Below are positions 17,301 through 26,069 of a DNA stretch of 64,000 nucleotides, piece after piece. The notes below the pieces were generated by a model. That model made no database searches and was not told the origin of the DNA. It saw only the letters and a list, made by a program, of their open reading frames with translations. Made by a program: the position numbers and the translations under genes. Source of the DNA: Bog-950 sp964615305 (GTDB taxonomy: Bacteria > Bacteroidota > Bacteroidia > Chitinophagales > LD1); assembly GCA_964615305.1 (NCBI GenBank), contig CAZTNA010000010.1:32680-96679 (forward strand). Direction: 5' to 3'. Position 1 is the first letter of the stretch; every line of letters starts with the position of its first letter.

Positions 17301-18361
17301 CATTAGTGGTAACTCCTGATAGTGTTACCATCTATTTGAATGGAGTGGGCAATACACGAGTGGCTGCACATGATCCGGTTGATTTTAAATCTTTTTTCCG
17401 TATTGGTCGTGACCGAGGATATGATACCCGGACTGTAAACGGGTTGATAGATGAAGTGTGCATATATAAGCGTTCGCTGTCAAGAGATGAAATACGAGAG
17501 CTGCGCCATCTTACACGCAAGCCACTTACTGACACATCGCTAGTGGCATATTATCAGTTTAATGAAATGAGCGGTGAAATACTTGACCGTGCGGGCAATC
17601 ATCATGCTTCGTTGGTTGACAGCGCTTTAAGACAAATATCATCGGCACCAGTTGGCGGAGGTGTATCTGAAAGGATTGCGGTATTAACAGGTTCGCCATA
17701 TTATTTTAGTACTCCTGCTACCGCCCTCGATTTTTCAGGTGTAAGCGAGTCACCGCTTGGCGAGGTAGTGATTAGCCGTTTAAATATTTTGCCATACGCC
17801 ACACCCGACACATCAACAGCACCCGAACACAGTTACTATATAATTAACAATTACGGGCTTAACACTTCTGCTTTACATCTCGATAGTATTGTAATGAAAG
17901 AATTGAGATTGGGAACACAATACGAAAACCACCCTGAAGTATTTATGCTTTACACGCGCACCGAAAACAGCGATTCGAATTTTTATACTGCCAACATACA
18001 ACCCACCTCAGCTACAAGCGCTAATAACTTTGAGTTAAATTTTTCAACTGTATCCACTCAAATAAACCCCCTGGGGCAAATGCTGATAGTTCGAGAATTT
18101 GTTTCGAGTTTAGATAATACTGCTTACCAACCGGTAAAATTTTTTCCAAACCCGACATCAATTCAGTCGGAGTTGCATTTACATACAGCCTTGAAAGACT
18201 ATACTTTCCGTGTTGCAGATGTATCGGGCAGATTGGTGTTCAGTAAAAAATGCTCCGGAAGCCAAAAGTTCAACAACATTTTTACGGCAGCAGGTTTTTA
18301 TTCAGCCACTATAACTGATGGAGAAAAACAATGGGTCCGTAAATTGGTTGTGAGTGAATAG
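14357..18361 (+). CDS. large secreted BNR-repeat / PKD / LamG protein with T9SS sorting domain
   Basis: From ATG 14357 the protein has 1334 residues and a signal peptide (MKQLILLLCWLLSVCDLDAQ). The N-terminal half has Asp-box (BNR) motifs of beta-propellers: TTDKGLNW, TIDGGTNW, SVDGGANW, STDGGSRW, STDGGAVF, TTNGGASF, SDDGGQTW, TYDGGDNW. Then come a PKD-like domain (GAYTATLTVTDGNGS), a LamG/concanavalin-like domain (LTLSAWIKANG, WNHVALVVTPDSVTIYLNG, GLIDEVCIYKRSLS) and a T9SS type A tail (KFFPNPTS to RKLVVSE). Likely a cell-surface or released adhesin, or a sortilin-like glycan-binding protein; no catalytic residues were recognised. The frame opens earlier (TTG 14318), but that part lies in the terminator. 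Confidence 0.88.
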   Translation: MKQLILLLCWLLSVCDLDAQKSFKAVPHVDNTTPTWATMMYAPNPNVWQVEEAYRRYYTHHEFVKTMHTQNYKYWRRKIEPYINTQGYVEPPSTSEIQQQEQEYKNLLHIKSERGSGWSSIGPFETRATQVGEPEVSWQANIYCIDQSVSSPNVLYCGTESGGIFKTTDKGLNWTWASLSQPYRTIDAIEIHPTNTDIVFAGDGKNIYRTIDGGTNWTTVYTLSGLGVNDISINHNDPNVILAATDAGLYKSVDGGANWLQVYNETCWDIEQKPGNADVVYLLKTNVAGKRCEFFRSIDRAATFTLQDTGWYFSVDVNRNDAGARMTVTPADTNRIYCVLIGNSKQGDMNYIGVYRSTDGGSRWSNPRGHDGAPYTTSDYCLATYQETSGFDQGYYNLSIAASNTDADVVLVGCLSLSKSTDGGAVFEYVGGYHGNTDWLHPDQQDIKINGNDMWLANDGGVAYSQDYFATLESRKNGIAASDFWGFGSGWNEDILVGGRYHNGNTGRNSNYPTGKYHRLGGAESPTGYVNPGNEKCYFSDICTNVLGEFYNEEAECAGNLSLYPNESYFDGESGDVEFHPYCYNTFYLGYENKIFRTTNGGASFDSLFAATNNTTRPVLQIEVSRSNPNVIYAYVMISSTVARLAKSDDGGQTWVVKNFPTGPNSMRAGAISLSGTDANKLWVCFGQQTNNNGKVYVTYDGGDNWTNLTTNTLNNHYAVNLVHQLGTNSLVYLATDKAVFYRDSTMNDWQLFNAGLPVSAGSLLLKPFYKDSKLRLATYGNGIWETALVQNSLPLAQPTVDKLQSFCPRDTFYFESYSVLNHTNATWLWNFSPAPLYVSSLTVRNPKVVFGNIGAYTATLTVTDGNGSTSTKTVSNLVTVFPSQCSADTVPGFAVRTFPPGSFVQTADMNMGSTNHLTLSAWIKANGIQNDYAGIVFTDNNNACGLNFKSNNKLGYHWGGSGSWSWNGGPTLDTAIWNHVALVVTPDSVTIYLNGVGNTRVAAHDPVDFKSFFRIGRDRGYDTRTVNGLIDEVCIYKRSLSRDEIRELRHLTRKPLTDTSLVAYYQFNEMSGEILDRAGNHHASLVDSALRQISSAPVGGGVSERIAVLTGSPYYFSTPATALDFSGVSESPLGEVVISRLNILPYATPDTSTAPEHSYYIINNYGLNTSALHLDSIVMKELRLGTQYENHPEVFMLYTRTENSDSNFYTANIQPTSATSANNFELNFSTVSTQINPLGQMLIVREFVSSLDNTAYQPVKFFPNPTSIQSELHLHTALKDYTFRVADVSGRLVFSKKCSGSQKFNNIFTAAGFYSATITDGEKQWVRKLVVSE

Positions 18362-18382
18362 GTATAGATTTACTCCTTCATG

Positions 18383-19453
18383 CTATGCCCCTTTAAAATC
18401 TGCCACCGTATTTGCCAATGCTTTTGCACCCTCCAGCGTCATGGCATTATATATAGAAGCGCGGAAGCCGCCCACGGTTCTGTAGCCTTTAATACCCACA
18501 ATGTTTCGTTGTTTGCAAAACGTCATGAACTTTTCTTCGTGAGTTTTGTCTCTAACATGAAAACAAACATTCATCAGCGAGCGGTCTTCTTTGACTACAA
18601 ATGTTTCGAAAAGTGGAGCATTGTCAATGGCATCATAAATCAGTTTTGCTTTTAACTCGTTTTGTTGCTCTAAGTTTTTTATACCCTGTTGTTTGGTCCA
18701 ATGCAAAGTGAGGTAAGCCACATACACGGCAAACACTGAAGGGGTGTTGTGCATGCTTTGTTTCTCTATATGCACGCGGTAGTCCATCATCTTCGGAATT
18801 TTGCGCTCTACCTTTCCCAAAATATTTTTGTTCACTACTGCCATAGTAACTCCTGCAGCGCCAAAATTTTTCTGTGCTGCTGCATAAATCAAATCGAATC
18901 GGTTGAAGTCAAGATGCCGAGAAAATATATCTGAACTCATATCTGCTACCAACGACTGGTTAGTGCTGAACACCGGATGTTGCAACTTAAATTGCGTTCC
19001 GTAAATCGTGTTGTTGGTGGTTAAGTGTATATACTTTGCTTTTTCAGGCAGCGTAAACGCTTTAGGTATAGAAGTATATTTACTGTCTAACGAACTTGCC
19101 GCCACATGTACTTTTCCAAAATTTTTTGCTTCCTCCATGGCATTATGGGCCCACTGGCCTGTATCAAAATAAGCGGCAGCTTCATTATCATTCAGCAAAT
19201 TCATAGGCACCATACAAAATTGGGTAGAACCGCCACCCTGCAAAAAAATTACCTCATGATTTACATCTAGCTGCATCAAATCCTTTGCCAGCGCAATGGT
19301 TTCGTCCATTACTTTTACAAACTCTTTGCTACGGTGCGAAACTTCAAGAATACTTAAACCTGTTCCTGCAAAATTCTCAATGGCTTCGGCAGACTTCCTT
19401 AAAACTTCATCGGGTAAAATGGCTGGTCCGCTATAAAAATTGAATGGCTTCAT
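18383..19453 (-). CDS. serC: phosphoserine aminotransferase
   Basis: A PLP enzyme that makes phosphoserine from 3-phosphohydroxypyruvate in serine synthesis (and serves in pyridoxal phosphate synthesis in some bacteria). 356 residues, beginning NFYSGPAILPDEVL; GTGLSILEVSHRS, FLQGGGSTQF and the PLP lysine Lys195 in YAAAQKNFGAAGVT are all present. The C-terminal substrate arginine region (GYRTVGGFRASIYNA) is intact. The next pathway neighbour, serA, is far away at 51.7-52.9 kb. Convergent with the BNR protein gene, 21 bp apart. Confidence 0.96.
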   Translation of the reverse strand: MKPFNFYSGPAILPDEVLRKSAEAIENFAGTGLSILEVSHRSKEFVKVMDETIALAKDLMQLDVNHEVIFLQGGGSTQFCMVPMNLLNDNEAAAYFDTGQWAHNAMEEAKNFGKVHVAASSLDSKYTSIPKAFTLPEKAKYIHLTTNNTIYGTQFKLQHPVFSTNQSLVADMSSDIFSRHLDFNRFDLIYAAAQKNFGAAGVTMAVVNKNILGKVERKIPKMMDYRVHIEKQSMHNTPSVFAVYVAYLTLHWTKQQGIKNLEQQNELKAKLIYDAIDNAPLFETFVVKEDRSLMNVCFHVRDKTHEEKFMTFCKQRNIVGIKGYRTVGGFRASIYNAMTLEGAKALANTVADFKGA

Positions 19454-19505
19454 GTCGCAAACCTATTTGAATTTCTGAGCCAATGTATATGCTTACAAAA
19501 CTCAT

Positions 19506-19535
19506 TTGCCTGTTTCGCTTTAGCCGCTACATTCG
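19506..19535 (+). promoter_or_regulatory. probable promoter of fumC
   Basis: TTG at 19506-19508, 19 nt, then TACATTCG at 19528-19535, one mismatch from TAnnTTTG. The fumC ATG follows 23 nt later. Confidence 0.5.
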
Positions 19536-19558
19536 CCCCGCACAAAAATCATAAAATC

Positions 19559-20962
19559 ATGTCATCGTTCAGAAAAGAAAAAGACACTATGGGAATTGTG
19601 GAAGTTCCCGCAAATGTATATTGGGGAGCGCAAACTCAGCGTTCTATAGAAAACTTCCAAATAGCACAGGATATTAATAAGATGCCCAAAGAAATAATTC
19701 GTGCTTTTGCTTATCTGAAAAAAGCTGCTGCGCTTACAAATTTCGATGCCGGTGTATTGCCAAAAGAAACCTCTGATATTATAGGTATTGTTTGTGACGA
19801 AATACTTGCGGGTAAACTTGATGATCAGTTTCCTCTTGTAGTTTGGCAGACCGGTAGTGGCACGCAAAGCAATATGAACGTAAACGAAGTGGTGGCATAT
19901 CGTGCGCATGTGTTATTAGGCGGCAGCTTAATTGATGAAAAAAAGAAAGTGCACCCAAACGATGATGTAAACAAATCGCAAAGCTCAAACGATACTTTCC
20001 CTACAGCCATGCATATAGCGGCCTATAAAATACTGGTGGAAACTACGCTGCCGGGCATCAGATTACTGCGCGATACACTTGCAGCAAAATCGAAAGAGTA
20101 TATGGATGTAGTAAAAATCGGAAGAACGCACTTAATGGATGCCACTCCGCTTACGCTCGGGCAAGAACTTTCTGGTTACGTTTCTCAGTTAAACCACGGA
20201 ATAAAAGCTATTGAAAACACGTTGGCACATTTAAGCGAACTGGCTTTGGGCGGCACTGCTGTGGGCACAGGTATAAACACGCCACCAAATTATGATATAA
20301 ACGTGGCCAAGCACATCGCCACGCTTACGGGTTTGCCTTTTGTAACTGCTGAAAATAAATTTGAAGCACTGGCCGCACACGATGCTATTGTTGAGTCACA
20401 CGGTGCATTAAAAACTGTGGCGTGTTCGCTTATGAAAATTGCCAACGATATTCGTTTGCTTTCATCAGGTCCACGTTGTGGAATTGGTGAAATTTTTATT
20501 CCTGACAATGAGCCCGGTTCTTCCATTATGCCGGGTAAAGTAAACCCTACTCAATGCGAAGCTATGACCATGGCTGCTGCCCAAGTTTTAGGTAATGATG
20601 TTGCCATTAATATTGGTGGAGCTACCGGTCATTTTGAACTGAATGTGTTTAAGCCCGTTATGATTTACAACTTTCTGCACAGCGCTCGTTTAATTGGTGA
20701 TGTATGTGTTTCGTTTAACAATAAGTGTGCTGTGGGAATAAAACCGATAGAAGAAAACATTAAGAACAATCTCAACAATTCATTGATGTTAGTGACAGCC
20801 CTCAATACAAAAATAGGTTACTACAAAGCAGCTGAAATAGCACAAACTGCCCACAAGCAAGGTAAAACACTAAAGCAAACAGCTGTTGATTTGGGCTACC
20901 TTACACCAGAAGAATTTGATGCGTGGGTTGATCCTAAAACAATGGTGGGCGAATTATCATAG
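19559..20962 (+). CDS. fumC: class II fumarate hydratase
   Basis: Interconverts fumarate and malate in the TCA cycle. 467 residues, the usual length. Family marks: DTMGIVEVPANVYWGAQTQR at the N-terminus, QTGSGTQSNMNVNEV, IGRTHLMDATPLTLGQE, and the fumarase/aspartase signature GSSIMPGKVNP with its catalytic Ser loop. GTGIN and the C-terminal NSLMLVTALNTKIGY favour FumC over aspartase. A strong bidirectional terminator follows. Confidence 0.97.
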   Translation: MSSFRKEKDTMGIVEVPANVYWGAQTQRSIENFQIAQDINKMPKEIIRAFAYLKKAAALTNFDAGVLPKETSDIIGIVCDEILAGKLDDQFPLVVWQTGSGTQSNMNVNEVVAYRAHVLLGGSLIDEKKKVHPNDDVNKSQSSNDTFPTAMHIAAYKILVETTLPGIRLLRDTLAAKSKEYMDVVKIGRTHLMDATPLTLGQELSGYVSQLNHGIKAIENTLAHLSELALGGTAVGTGINTPPNYDINVAKHIATLTGLPFVTAENKFEALAAHDAIVESHGALKTVACSLMKIANDIRLLSSGPRCGIGEIFIPDNEPGSSIMPGKVNPTQCEAMTMAAAQVLGNDVAINIGGATGHFELNVFKPVMIYNFLHSARLIGDVCVSFNNKCAVGIKPIEENIKNNLNNSLMLVTALNTKIGYYKAAEIAQTAHKQGKTLKQTAVDLGYLTPEEFDAWVDPKTMVGELS

Positions 20963-20973
20963 CTACCTGTTGT

Positions 20974-21028
20974 AAAAAGCGAAAAGTTTATTGCCTACAG
21001 TCTGTCGGCAATAAACTTTTCGCTTTTT
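20974..21028. terminator. bidirectional terminator shared by fumC and the ABC permease
   Basis: Perfect 22-bp inverted repeat (20974-20995 with 21007-21028) around an 11-nt loop; the outer bases AAAAA/TTTTT give T-runs in both directions. The permease stop codon (20995-20997) and its last codons lie inside the hairpin. Confidence 0.9.
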
Positions 21029-21816
21029 ATAAAGAAACGAAGTCCGGCAATAAACAGAATCAACGCGAGGCTCAATGAAATGGCAACCTGTAACCAATTT
21101 ACCTCCCACTCCAAAAAGATGTAACGATAAAGTGCCACTACGTTGGCAGGTGCATGAAAATAATACAACCAGTTTAGGCTCTCGGGTACAATGGTAGTTG
21201 GGTAGAAGACTGGCGTAAGCCAAATGCCAAAGCCCACCAGATAAGGTATGAGGTGGTGCATATCTCTGAACCTGATAGTAAGGGCACATAGCCAAATACC
21301 CACTGATAGTCCGGCAATAATATTAGCCGCAATTGCCAGTGGTAAAAAAATTATTCGCCATGAAAAAGGTGTATCTGTAACTATCATTAATGCAAAGAGC
21401 AACACCAACGAAATCAAAAACTCTGTAAGTCCATTTAAAACCTTAGCCAGTGGCAAAATCAATCTGGGGAAATGAATTTTCCTAATCAAGTGTTGATTGT
21501 GCATAAGCACCGTACCGGCTTGCCCTACAAGTTGCGTAAAATAAAACCACCCCAGCATACCCGTAAACGCAAACACAGAGTAAGGCACCCCAATTTCTAA
21601 ATGCATTACGCGCTGAAAAAAAAAGTAAAAGATGAGCAGCCCTGTTAACGGTTGCACAACACTCCATAAAATACCGAGATAAGTCTGCGCATACTGAATT
21701 CGCAAATCGCGGAGCGCAAACGTAATAAGCAATGCCCTGCTTTGCCAAACTTCTTTCAAGTAGGCGGCAGTACCGGGCTCATTTGATGTAAGCGTTTTGT
21801 AAATTTGATTGCTCAC
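20995..21816 (-). CDS. ABC-2 type polysaccharide/polyol-phosphate export permease
   Basis: About 273 residues with six hydrophobic helices. The family signature RDLRIQYAQTYLGILWSVVQP begins after a short cytoplasmic leader, and FAFTGMLGWFYFTQ, LIRKIHFPRLILPLA, AIRFRDMHHLIPYLV-like and WLTPVFYP segments match Wzm/TagG permeases that export O-antigen or teichoic-acid-like polymers. The usual ATPase (Wzt/TagH) is not adjacent. No ATG is present at the 5' end; GTG 21816 (or TTG 21819) is the start, about 23 bp after rnz. Probably the last gene of the STAS-rnz-permease operon. Confidence 0.85.
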   Translation of the reverse strand: MSNQIYKTLTSNEPGTAAYLKEVWQSRALLITFALRDLRIQYAQTYLGILWSVVQPLTGLLIFYFFFQRVMHLEIGVPYSVFAFTGMLGWFYFTQLVGQAGTVLMHNQHLIRKIHFPRLILPLAKVLNGLTEFLISLVLLFALMIVTDTPFSWRIIFLPLAIAANIIAGLSVGIWLCALTIRFRDMHHLIPYLVGFGIWLTPVFYPTTIVPESLNWLYYFHAPANVVALYRYIFLEWEVNWLQVAISLSLALILFIAGLRFFIKSEKFIADRL

Positions 21817-21839
21817 CAAACAATTTTAGCAGAATTACT

Positions 21840-22757
21840 TTACTCTGCCACAGAAAATGTTTTTCCTTCTTCTGCAATGTAGGTCATGGGAAAAACATGG
21901 CGGCTTTCGTTCAGCAAAAAATTAAGGTCTTCGTACCGCGCTGAAAAATGCCCTATCAAGAGTTTGCCGGCATTAGCTTTGTAGGCTATTTGCGCTGCTT
22001 GTTTAGTGGTGCTATGAAAGGTTTCGGAAGCACGCTTTGCGTGTTCTTCTATGAAAGTGGCCTCGTGGTAGAGTGTATTTACACCTTTTATTTGATCAAT
22101 AATTTCTTCGCAATATGAAGTGTCGCTACAATAAGCATAACAGCGTGGAGGAAAGGGGTCGAGGGTCAATTCATCGTTTAAAATAACCTTACCTTCTGCC
22201 GTGGTAAAGTCTTCGCCACGCTTAATGCGGGTTATATGTTGGTGCGGTATATTGTGCTCTAATATTTTCTCGCTAATAATTTTCCTTAAATTCTTCTTCT
22301 CTCGGAACAAAAACCCTGTAGTGGGCAACCGGTGTTTAAGTGGAATACTTTCTACCAACAACGTTTCGTTCTCGTAAACAAGTTCCGGTTTTTGGCTGTC
22401 TATGGGGTAAAAGTGAAGCTTAAATCGTAGTTCCGTATTGGAATACTTAAAATGTATGTCAATGATGTCTTTTAGTGGTGGCGGACCGAATAAATGTAAG
22501 TCATGCTCTCTCCAATTTAGGTTAAACGAAGTAAGCAGACCAACTAAGCCATAATAATGATCGCCATGTAAGTGAGAGATAAAAATATGATCAAGCCGTC
22601 CACGCTTAATTCCAAATTTATTCATTCTGAACTGCGTGCCTTCGCCACAATCCACTAAATACGAATGTCCGTTATGACTAACTACTTGTGAGGAAGGGTG
22701 CCTGTCGTACGCAGGTATAGCTGCGTTGCTGCCCAAAATAGTAACCTCAAATTGCAT
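21840..22757 (-). CDS. rnz: ribonuclease Z
   Basis: Processes tRNA 3' ends. 305 residues of the metallo-beta-lactamase fold: LGSNAAIPAYDRHPSSQ, the zinc motif SHLHGDH (His62, His64, Asp66, His67), SDTSY and a late HFSARY His. LVDCGEGTQFRMNK is the RNase Z-specific substrate region. It starts 9 bp after the STAS gene and precedes the export permease; the STAS-rnz pairing is frequent in Bacteroidota. Confidence 0.95.
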   Translation of the reverse strand: MQFEVTILGSNAAIPAYDRHPSSQVVSHNGHSYLVDCGEGTQFRMNKFGIKRGRLDHIFISHLHGDHYYGLVGLLTSFNLNWREHDLHLFGPPPLKDIIDIHFKYSNTELRFKLHFYPIDSQKPELVYENETLLVESIPLKHRLPTTGFLFREKKNLRKIISEKILEHNIPHQHITRIKRGEDFTTAEGKVILNDELTLDPFPPRCYAYCSDTSYCEEIIDQIKGVNTLYHEATFIEEHAKRASETFHSTTKQAAQIAYKANAGKLLIGHFSARYEDLNFLLNESRHVFPMTYIAEEGKTFSVAE

Positions 22758-22766
22758 TGCAGGCGA

Positions 22767-23135
22767 TTAACTTCTTAAATCGCGATCCAGTTCTTCCATC
22801 ATTACATAATCAACAGATTCGTTGATAGAAGGTACTATGTTAAGTATTGGTTCAAGTTGCGAAATTTTAATCAACTTTTGAATATGTGCGTTTAAGCCGG
22901 TGAGTACAAAGGTTCCGCCTGACTCTTTGCAAAGGCGGTTGCCGACCAGCAGGGCGCTTAAACCCGAAGAATCAACGTATTGCACATCGGTAAGGTCAAG
23001 CACTATATTTTTGAAGCCTTCGTTATTCAGTATTACCAGTTCAGACTTTAACTGAGGAGCAAGATTGCTCAACAATTTATCTTCATTAAGTTTTACAATA
23101 ACCAAGCGATCTCTTTTGTCAATTTGAAATTTCAT
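22767..23135 (-). CDS. STAS-domain protein, anti-sigma-factor antagonist family
   Basis: The 122-residue single STAS domain resembles SpoIIAA/RsbV: VIVKLNEDKLLSNLAPQLKS, then KNIVLDLTDVQYVDSSGLSALL with Asp55-Ser56-Ser57, where such proteins are phosphorylated by an anti-sigma kinase. An acidic/basic tail (EELDRDLRS) ends the protein. No anti-sigma kinase or sigma factor lies nearby, so its partner is unknown. Heads the rnz-permease operon. Confidence 0.85.
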   Translation of the reverse strand: MKFQIDKRDRLVIVKLNEDKLLSNLAPQLKSELVILNNEGFKNIVLDLTDVQYVDSSGLSALLVGNRLCKESGGTFVLTGLNAHIQKLIKISQLEPILNIVPSINESVDYVMMEELDRDLRS

Positions 23136-23291
23136 ACTGAAAAATTTAGTAGTGTGTGCAAATACGATTCTAATGTAGAATCTTTTTTCGAAAAATAAAT
23201 GAGTTTAGCATTTAATTGCGGGCAATGTATGCAAAAGGAATCTATTTGGGAAACAATGTTAGCATTGTTCATCATAATTATTGTATCAACT

Positions 23292-23322
23292 TTGTAGGTT
23301 CAGAAGTTTTAAATTAGGTTTG
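23292..23322 (+). promoter_or_regulatory. probable promoter of clpC
   Basis: TTG at 23292-23294, 20 nt, then TAGGTTTG at 23315-23322. The clpC ATG is 80 nt further on. No clear CtsR-type operator was recognised. Confidence 0.6.
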
Positions 23323-23402
23323 ATAAAGGAGATAAAATACATAGAGCCGTCTGCCAGTTTAACCGAAAAAATTTGTGGCCGGATATTTGAAAAAGCGAAA
23401 CA

Positions 23403-25979
23403 ATGGAAGCAAAATTTTCACCGAAAGTAAAAGAGGTAATTTCATACAGTCGCGAAGAAGCGCTACGGCTTAACCACGATTACATTGGTATTGAGCATTT
23501 GCTACTGGGCTTAATTCGCGAAGGTGAAGGTTTAGCAGTAAAAACGCTGAAAAGTTTAGATGTAGATGCAGTAATGCTGCGCAAAACAGTAGAAGAGTCT
23601 ATTAAAGGGAAAGTAGCAAAAACCAACTATAACCCCAATAGCTTACCACTAACAAAGCAGGCTGAAAAAGTATTGAAGATAACCGTGCTTGAAGCTAAGG
23701 TTTTAAAAAGCGATGTGATAGGTACAGAGCACTTGCTGCTATCTATCTTAAAATCGAAAGATAATTTGGCATCGCAACTTTTAGCACAAATGGATGTTGA
23801 CTACGATGTGTTTAAAACGGAGTTGAACCTGGTAAAAAACGATTTGAAAGAAGATAAAGAGCCTAAGGCCGAACTACCTAACGAACCCGATGACGAACCG
23901 TTTGAAGAGGAAAAACGTGGTGGTGGCCAAAGTGGAAATTTCGGTCAATCACAACAGTCAAAAAAGCCCGGTGCCAGCAAGTCTAAAACACCGGTACTTG
24001 ATAATTTTGGGCGCGATGTAACTCATCTTGCCGAAGAAGGCACACTCGACCCAATAGTAGGTCGCGAGAACGAAATTGAGCGGGTTTCTCAAATCTTAAG
24101 CCGCAGAAAAAAGAATAATCCGATATTAATAGGTGAACCCGGTGTAGGGAAAACAGCAATAGTTGAAGGATTAGCACTTCGTATTGTTCAGAAAAAAGTT
24201 TCGCGTGTGTTGTTTAACAAGCGAATTGTCATGCTGGATATGGCGGCTTTAGTTGCAGGTACGAAGTACCGCGGTCAGTTTGAAGAGCGCATGAAAGCCA
24301 TTATGAACGAGTTAGAAAAAAACCGTGACGTAATTCTTTTCATTGACGAAATTCATACAATAGTTGGTGCGGGTGGCGCTACCGGGTCACTAGATGCATC
24401 AAATATTTTTAAACCCGCACTGGCACGTGGCGAGTTACAGTGTATTGGTGCATCAACTCTTGACGAGTATCGTCAGTATATTGAAAAAGATGGGGCACTG
24501 GCACGCAGATTTCAGCAGGTGATTGTGGATCCCCCATCTCCTGAAGAAACGATTCAGATTTTAACCAACATTAAATCGAAGTATGAAGAATACCACAGTG
24601 TTGACTATTCGCCCGAAGCAGTAGCAGCTTGTGTAAAACTTTCAACCCGATATATAACCGATCGCTTTTTGCCCGATAAGGCCATAGATGTAATGGATGA
24701 AGTAGGAGCACGAGTTCATCTGAAAAACATTCACGTACCCAAAAACATCATTGAGCTCGAAAAGCAAGTAGAAGATATCAAGAACCAAAAAAATCAGGTA
24801 GTTAAAAGCCAGAAATATGAGGAAGCTGCCCGTTTGCGCGATAGCGAAAAAAGATTGCTCGAAGATTTAGACAAGGCAAAATCGCAGTGGGACGAAGAGG
24901 CTCGCACTAAACATTTTCCGGTAGGCGAAGAAGATATTGCAGAGGTAGTAGCTATGATGACGGGTATTCCGGTCAACAAAATTGCACAAAGTGAGAGCAA
25001 TAAGCTCATCAACATGACCAGCGAAATAACAGGCGCTGTAATTGGCCAAAACGATGCAGTGAAAAAAGTAACCAAAGCCATACAGCGTAACCGCGTAGGC
25101 TTAAAAGATCCGAAGAAGCCAATTGGTACTTTTATTTTCCTCGGTCCAACAGGAGTTGGTAAAACTGAATTGGCAAAAGCCATTGCGCGTTATTTATTTG
25201 ACAGTGAAGATTCGCTCATACGTATAGATATGAGCGAGTACATGGAAAAATTTTCTGTTAGCCGTTTGGTTGGCGCTCCTCCGGGCTACGTAGGTTACGA
25301 AGAAGGCGGACAGCTAACGGAGAAAGTCCGCAGAAAACCTTATAGCGTTGTGTTACTCGATGAAATTGAGAAAGCACACCCGGATGTATTCAATATACTA
25401 TTACAAGTATTTGATGATGGAGTTTTAACCGATAGTTTGGGCAGACGTGTAGATTTTAAAAATTCACTCATCATTATGACATCGAACATAGGTGCGCGAG
25501 ACTTGAAAGACTTTGGAACAGGTGTAGGCTTTGCTACCAAGTCAAAAACAGAACAAAGTGATGAAATAGCCAGCAATGTGATTACCAAAGCACTGAAACG
25601 CACTTTCTCTCCTGAATTTTTAAACCGTATAGATGACGTTATCATCTTCAACTCGTTGGGCAAGCAAGACATTCACAGTATTATAGATATTGCCCTTCGC
25701 GATGTTACTAAGCGCATTGTTGAGTTAGGTTTTGAAATTAAACTGACCGATGCTGCAAAGGATTTTCTTGCCGATAGAGGTTACGATCCTCAGTTTGGTG
25801 CACGCCCGCTTCACCGTGCTATTCAAAAATTTGTGGAAGATCCATTGGCAGAAGAAATTTTACGAGCAGGTGCTAAACCAGGCGATAGTTTTCTGATAGA
25901 ACTTTCCAGCGAAGCGGAAGAATTAAAAATAACACACCATCCTGCTTTCAACGAAGCAAAAGCTGACGAAAAACAGTAA
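23403..25979 (+). CDS. clpC: ATP-dependent Clp protease ATPase subunit ClpC
   Basis: A Hsp100 unfoldase that feeds substrates to ClpP. 858 residues in order: Clp N-domain repeats (about 1-145, with IGIEHLLLGLIREG and IGTEHLLLSILK), first AAA+ module with Walker A GEPGVGKT, a UVR-like segment (KSQKYEEAARLRDSEKRLLE), second AAA+ with Walker A GPTGVGKTELAKA and LDEIEKAHPDVFN, and the C-terminal PLHRAIQKFVEDPLAEEIL. The ClpP-docking tripeptide VGF lies in GTGVGFATK. The medium M-domain and UVR separate it from ClpB. A strong terminator follows. Confidence 0.95.
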   Translation: MEAKFSPKVKEVISYSREEALRLNHDYIGIEHLLLGLIREGEGLAVKTLKSLDVDAVMLRKTVEESIKGKVAKTNYNPNSLPLTKQAEKVLKITVLEAKVLKSDVIGTEHLLLSILKSKDNLASQLLAQMDVDYDVFKTELNLVKNDLKEDKEPKAELPNEPDDEPFEEEKRGGGQSGNFGQSQQSKKPGASKSKTPVLDNFGRDVTHLAEEGTLDPIVGRENEIERVSQILSRRKKNNPILIGEPGVGKTAIVEGLALRIVQKKVSRVLFNKRIVMLDMAALVAGTKYRGQFEERMKAIMNELEKNRDVILFIDEIHTIVGAGGATGSLDASNIFKPALARGELQCIGASTLDEYRQYIEKDGALARRFQQVIVDPPSPEETIQILTNIKSKYEEYHSVDYSPEAVAACVKLSTRYITDRFLPDKAIDVMDEVGARVHLKNIHVPKNIIELEKQVEDIKNQKNQVVKSQKYEEAARLRDSEKRLLEDLDKAKSQWDEEARTKHFPVGEEDIAEVVAMMTGIPVNKIAQSESNKLINMTSEITGAVIGQNDAVKKVTKAIQRNRVGLKDPKKPIGTFIFLGPTGVGKTELAKAIARYLFDSEDSLIRIDMSEYMEKFSVSRLVGAPPGYVGYEEGGQLTEKVRRKPYSVVLLDEIEKAHPDVFNILLQVFDDGVLTDSLGRRVDFKNSLIIMTSNIGARDLKDFGTGVGFATKSKTEQSDEIASNVITKALKRTFSPEFLNRIDDVIIFNSLGKQDIHSIIDIALRDVTKRIVELGFEIKLTDAAKDFLADRGYDPQFGARPLHRAIQKFVEDPLAEEILRAGAKPGDSFLIELSSEAEELKITHHPAFNEAKADEKQ

Positions 25980-25993
25980 GAGTTTTTGGCTAT

Positions 25994-26038
25994 AAAAAAT
26001 GAGGTTGCCTTCATAAATGCCGGCAACCTCATTTTTTT
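25994..26038 (+). terminator. intrinsic terminator of clpC
   Basis: Perfect 16-bp inverted repeat (25994-26009 with 26022-26037), 12-nt loop, A-run before and T-run after. Confidence 0.9.
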
Positions 26039-26069
26039 ATGTTTCAAGGCAACAATAATTTTGCTACTT

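Noticed and set aside
19458..19465. TAGGTTTG on the minus strand in front of serC
   Set aside because: Only four bases separate it from the ATG, so a transcript from it would lack the start codon; no -33 box at the right distance.
25986..26069. N-terminal extension of the metallophosphatase
   Set aside because: It lies in the clpC terminator hairpin; the signal peptide begins at 26070.
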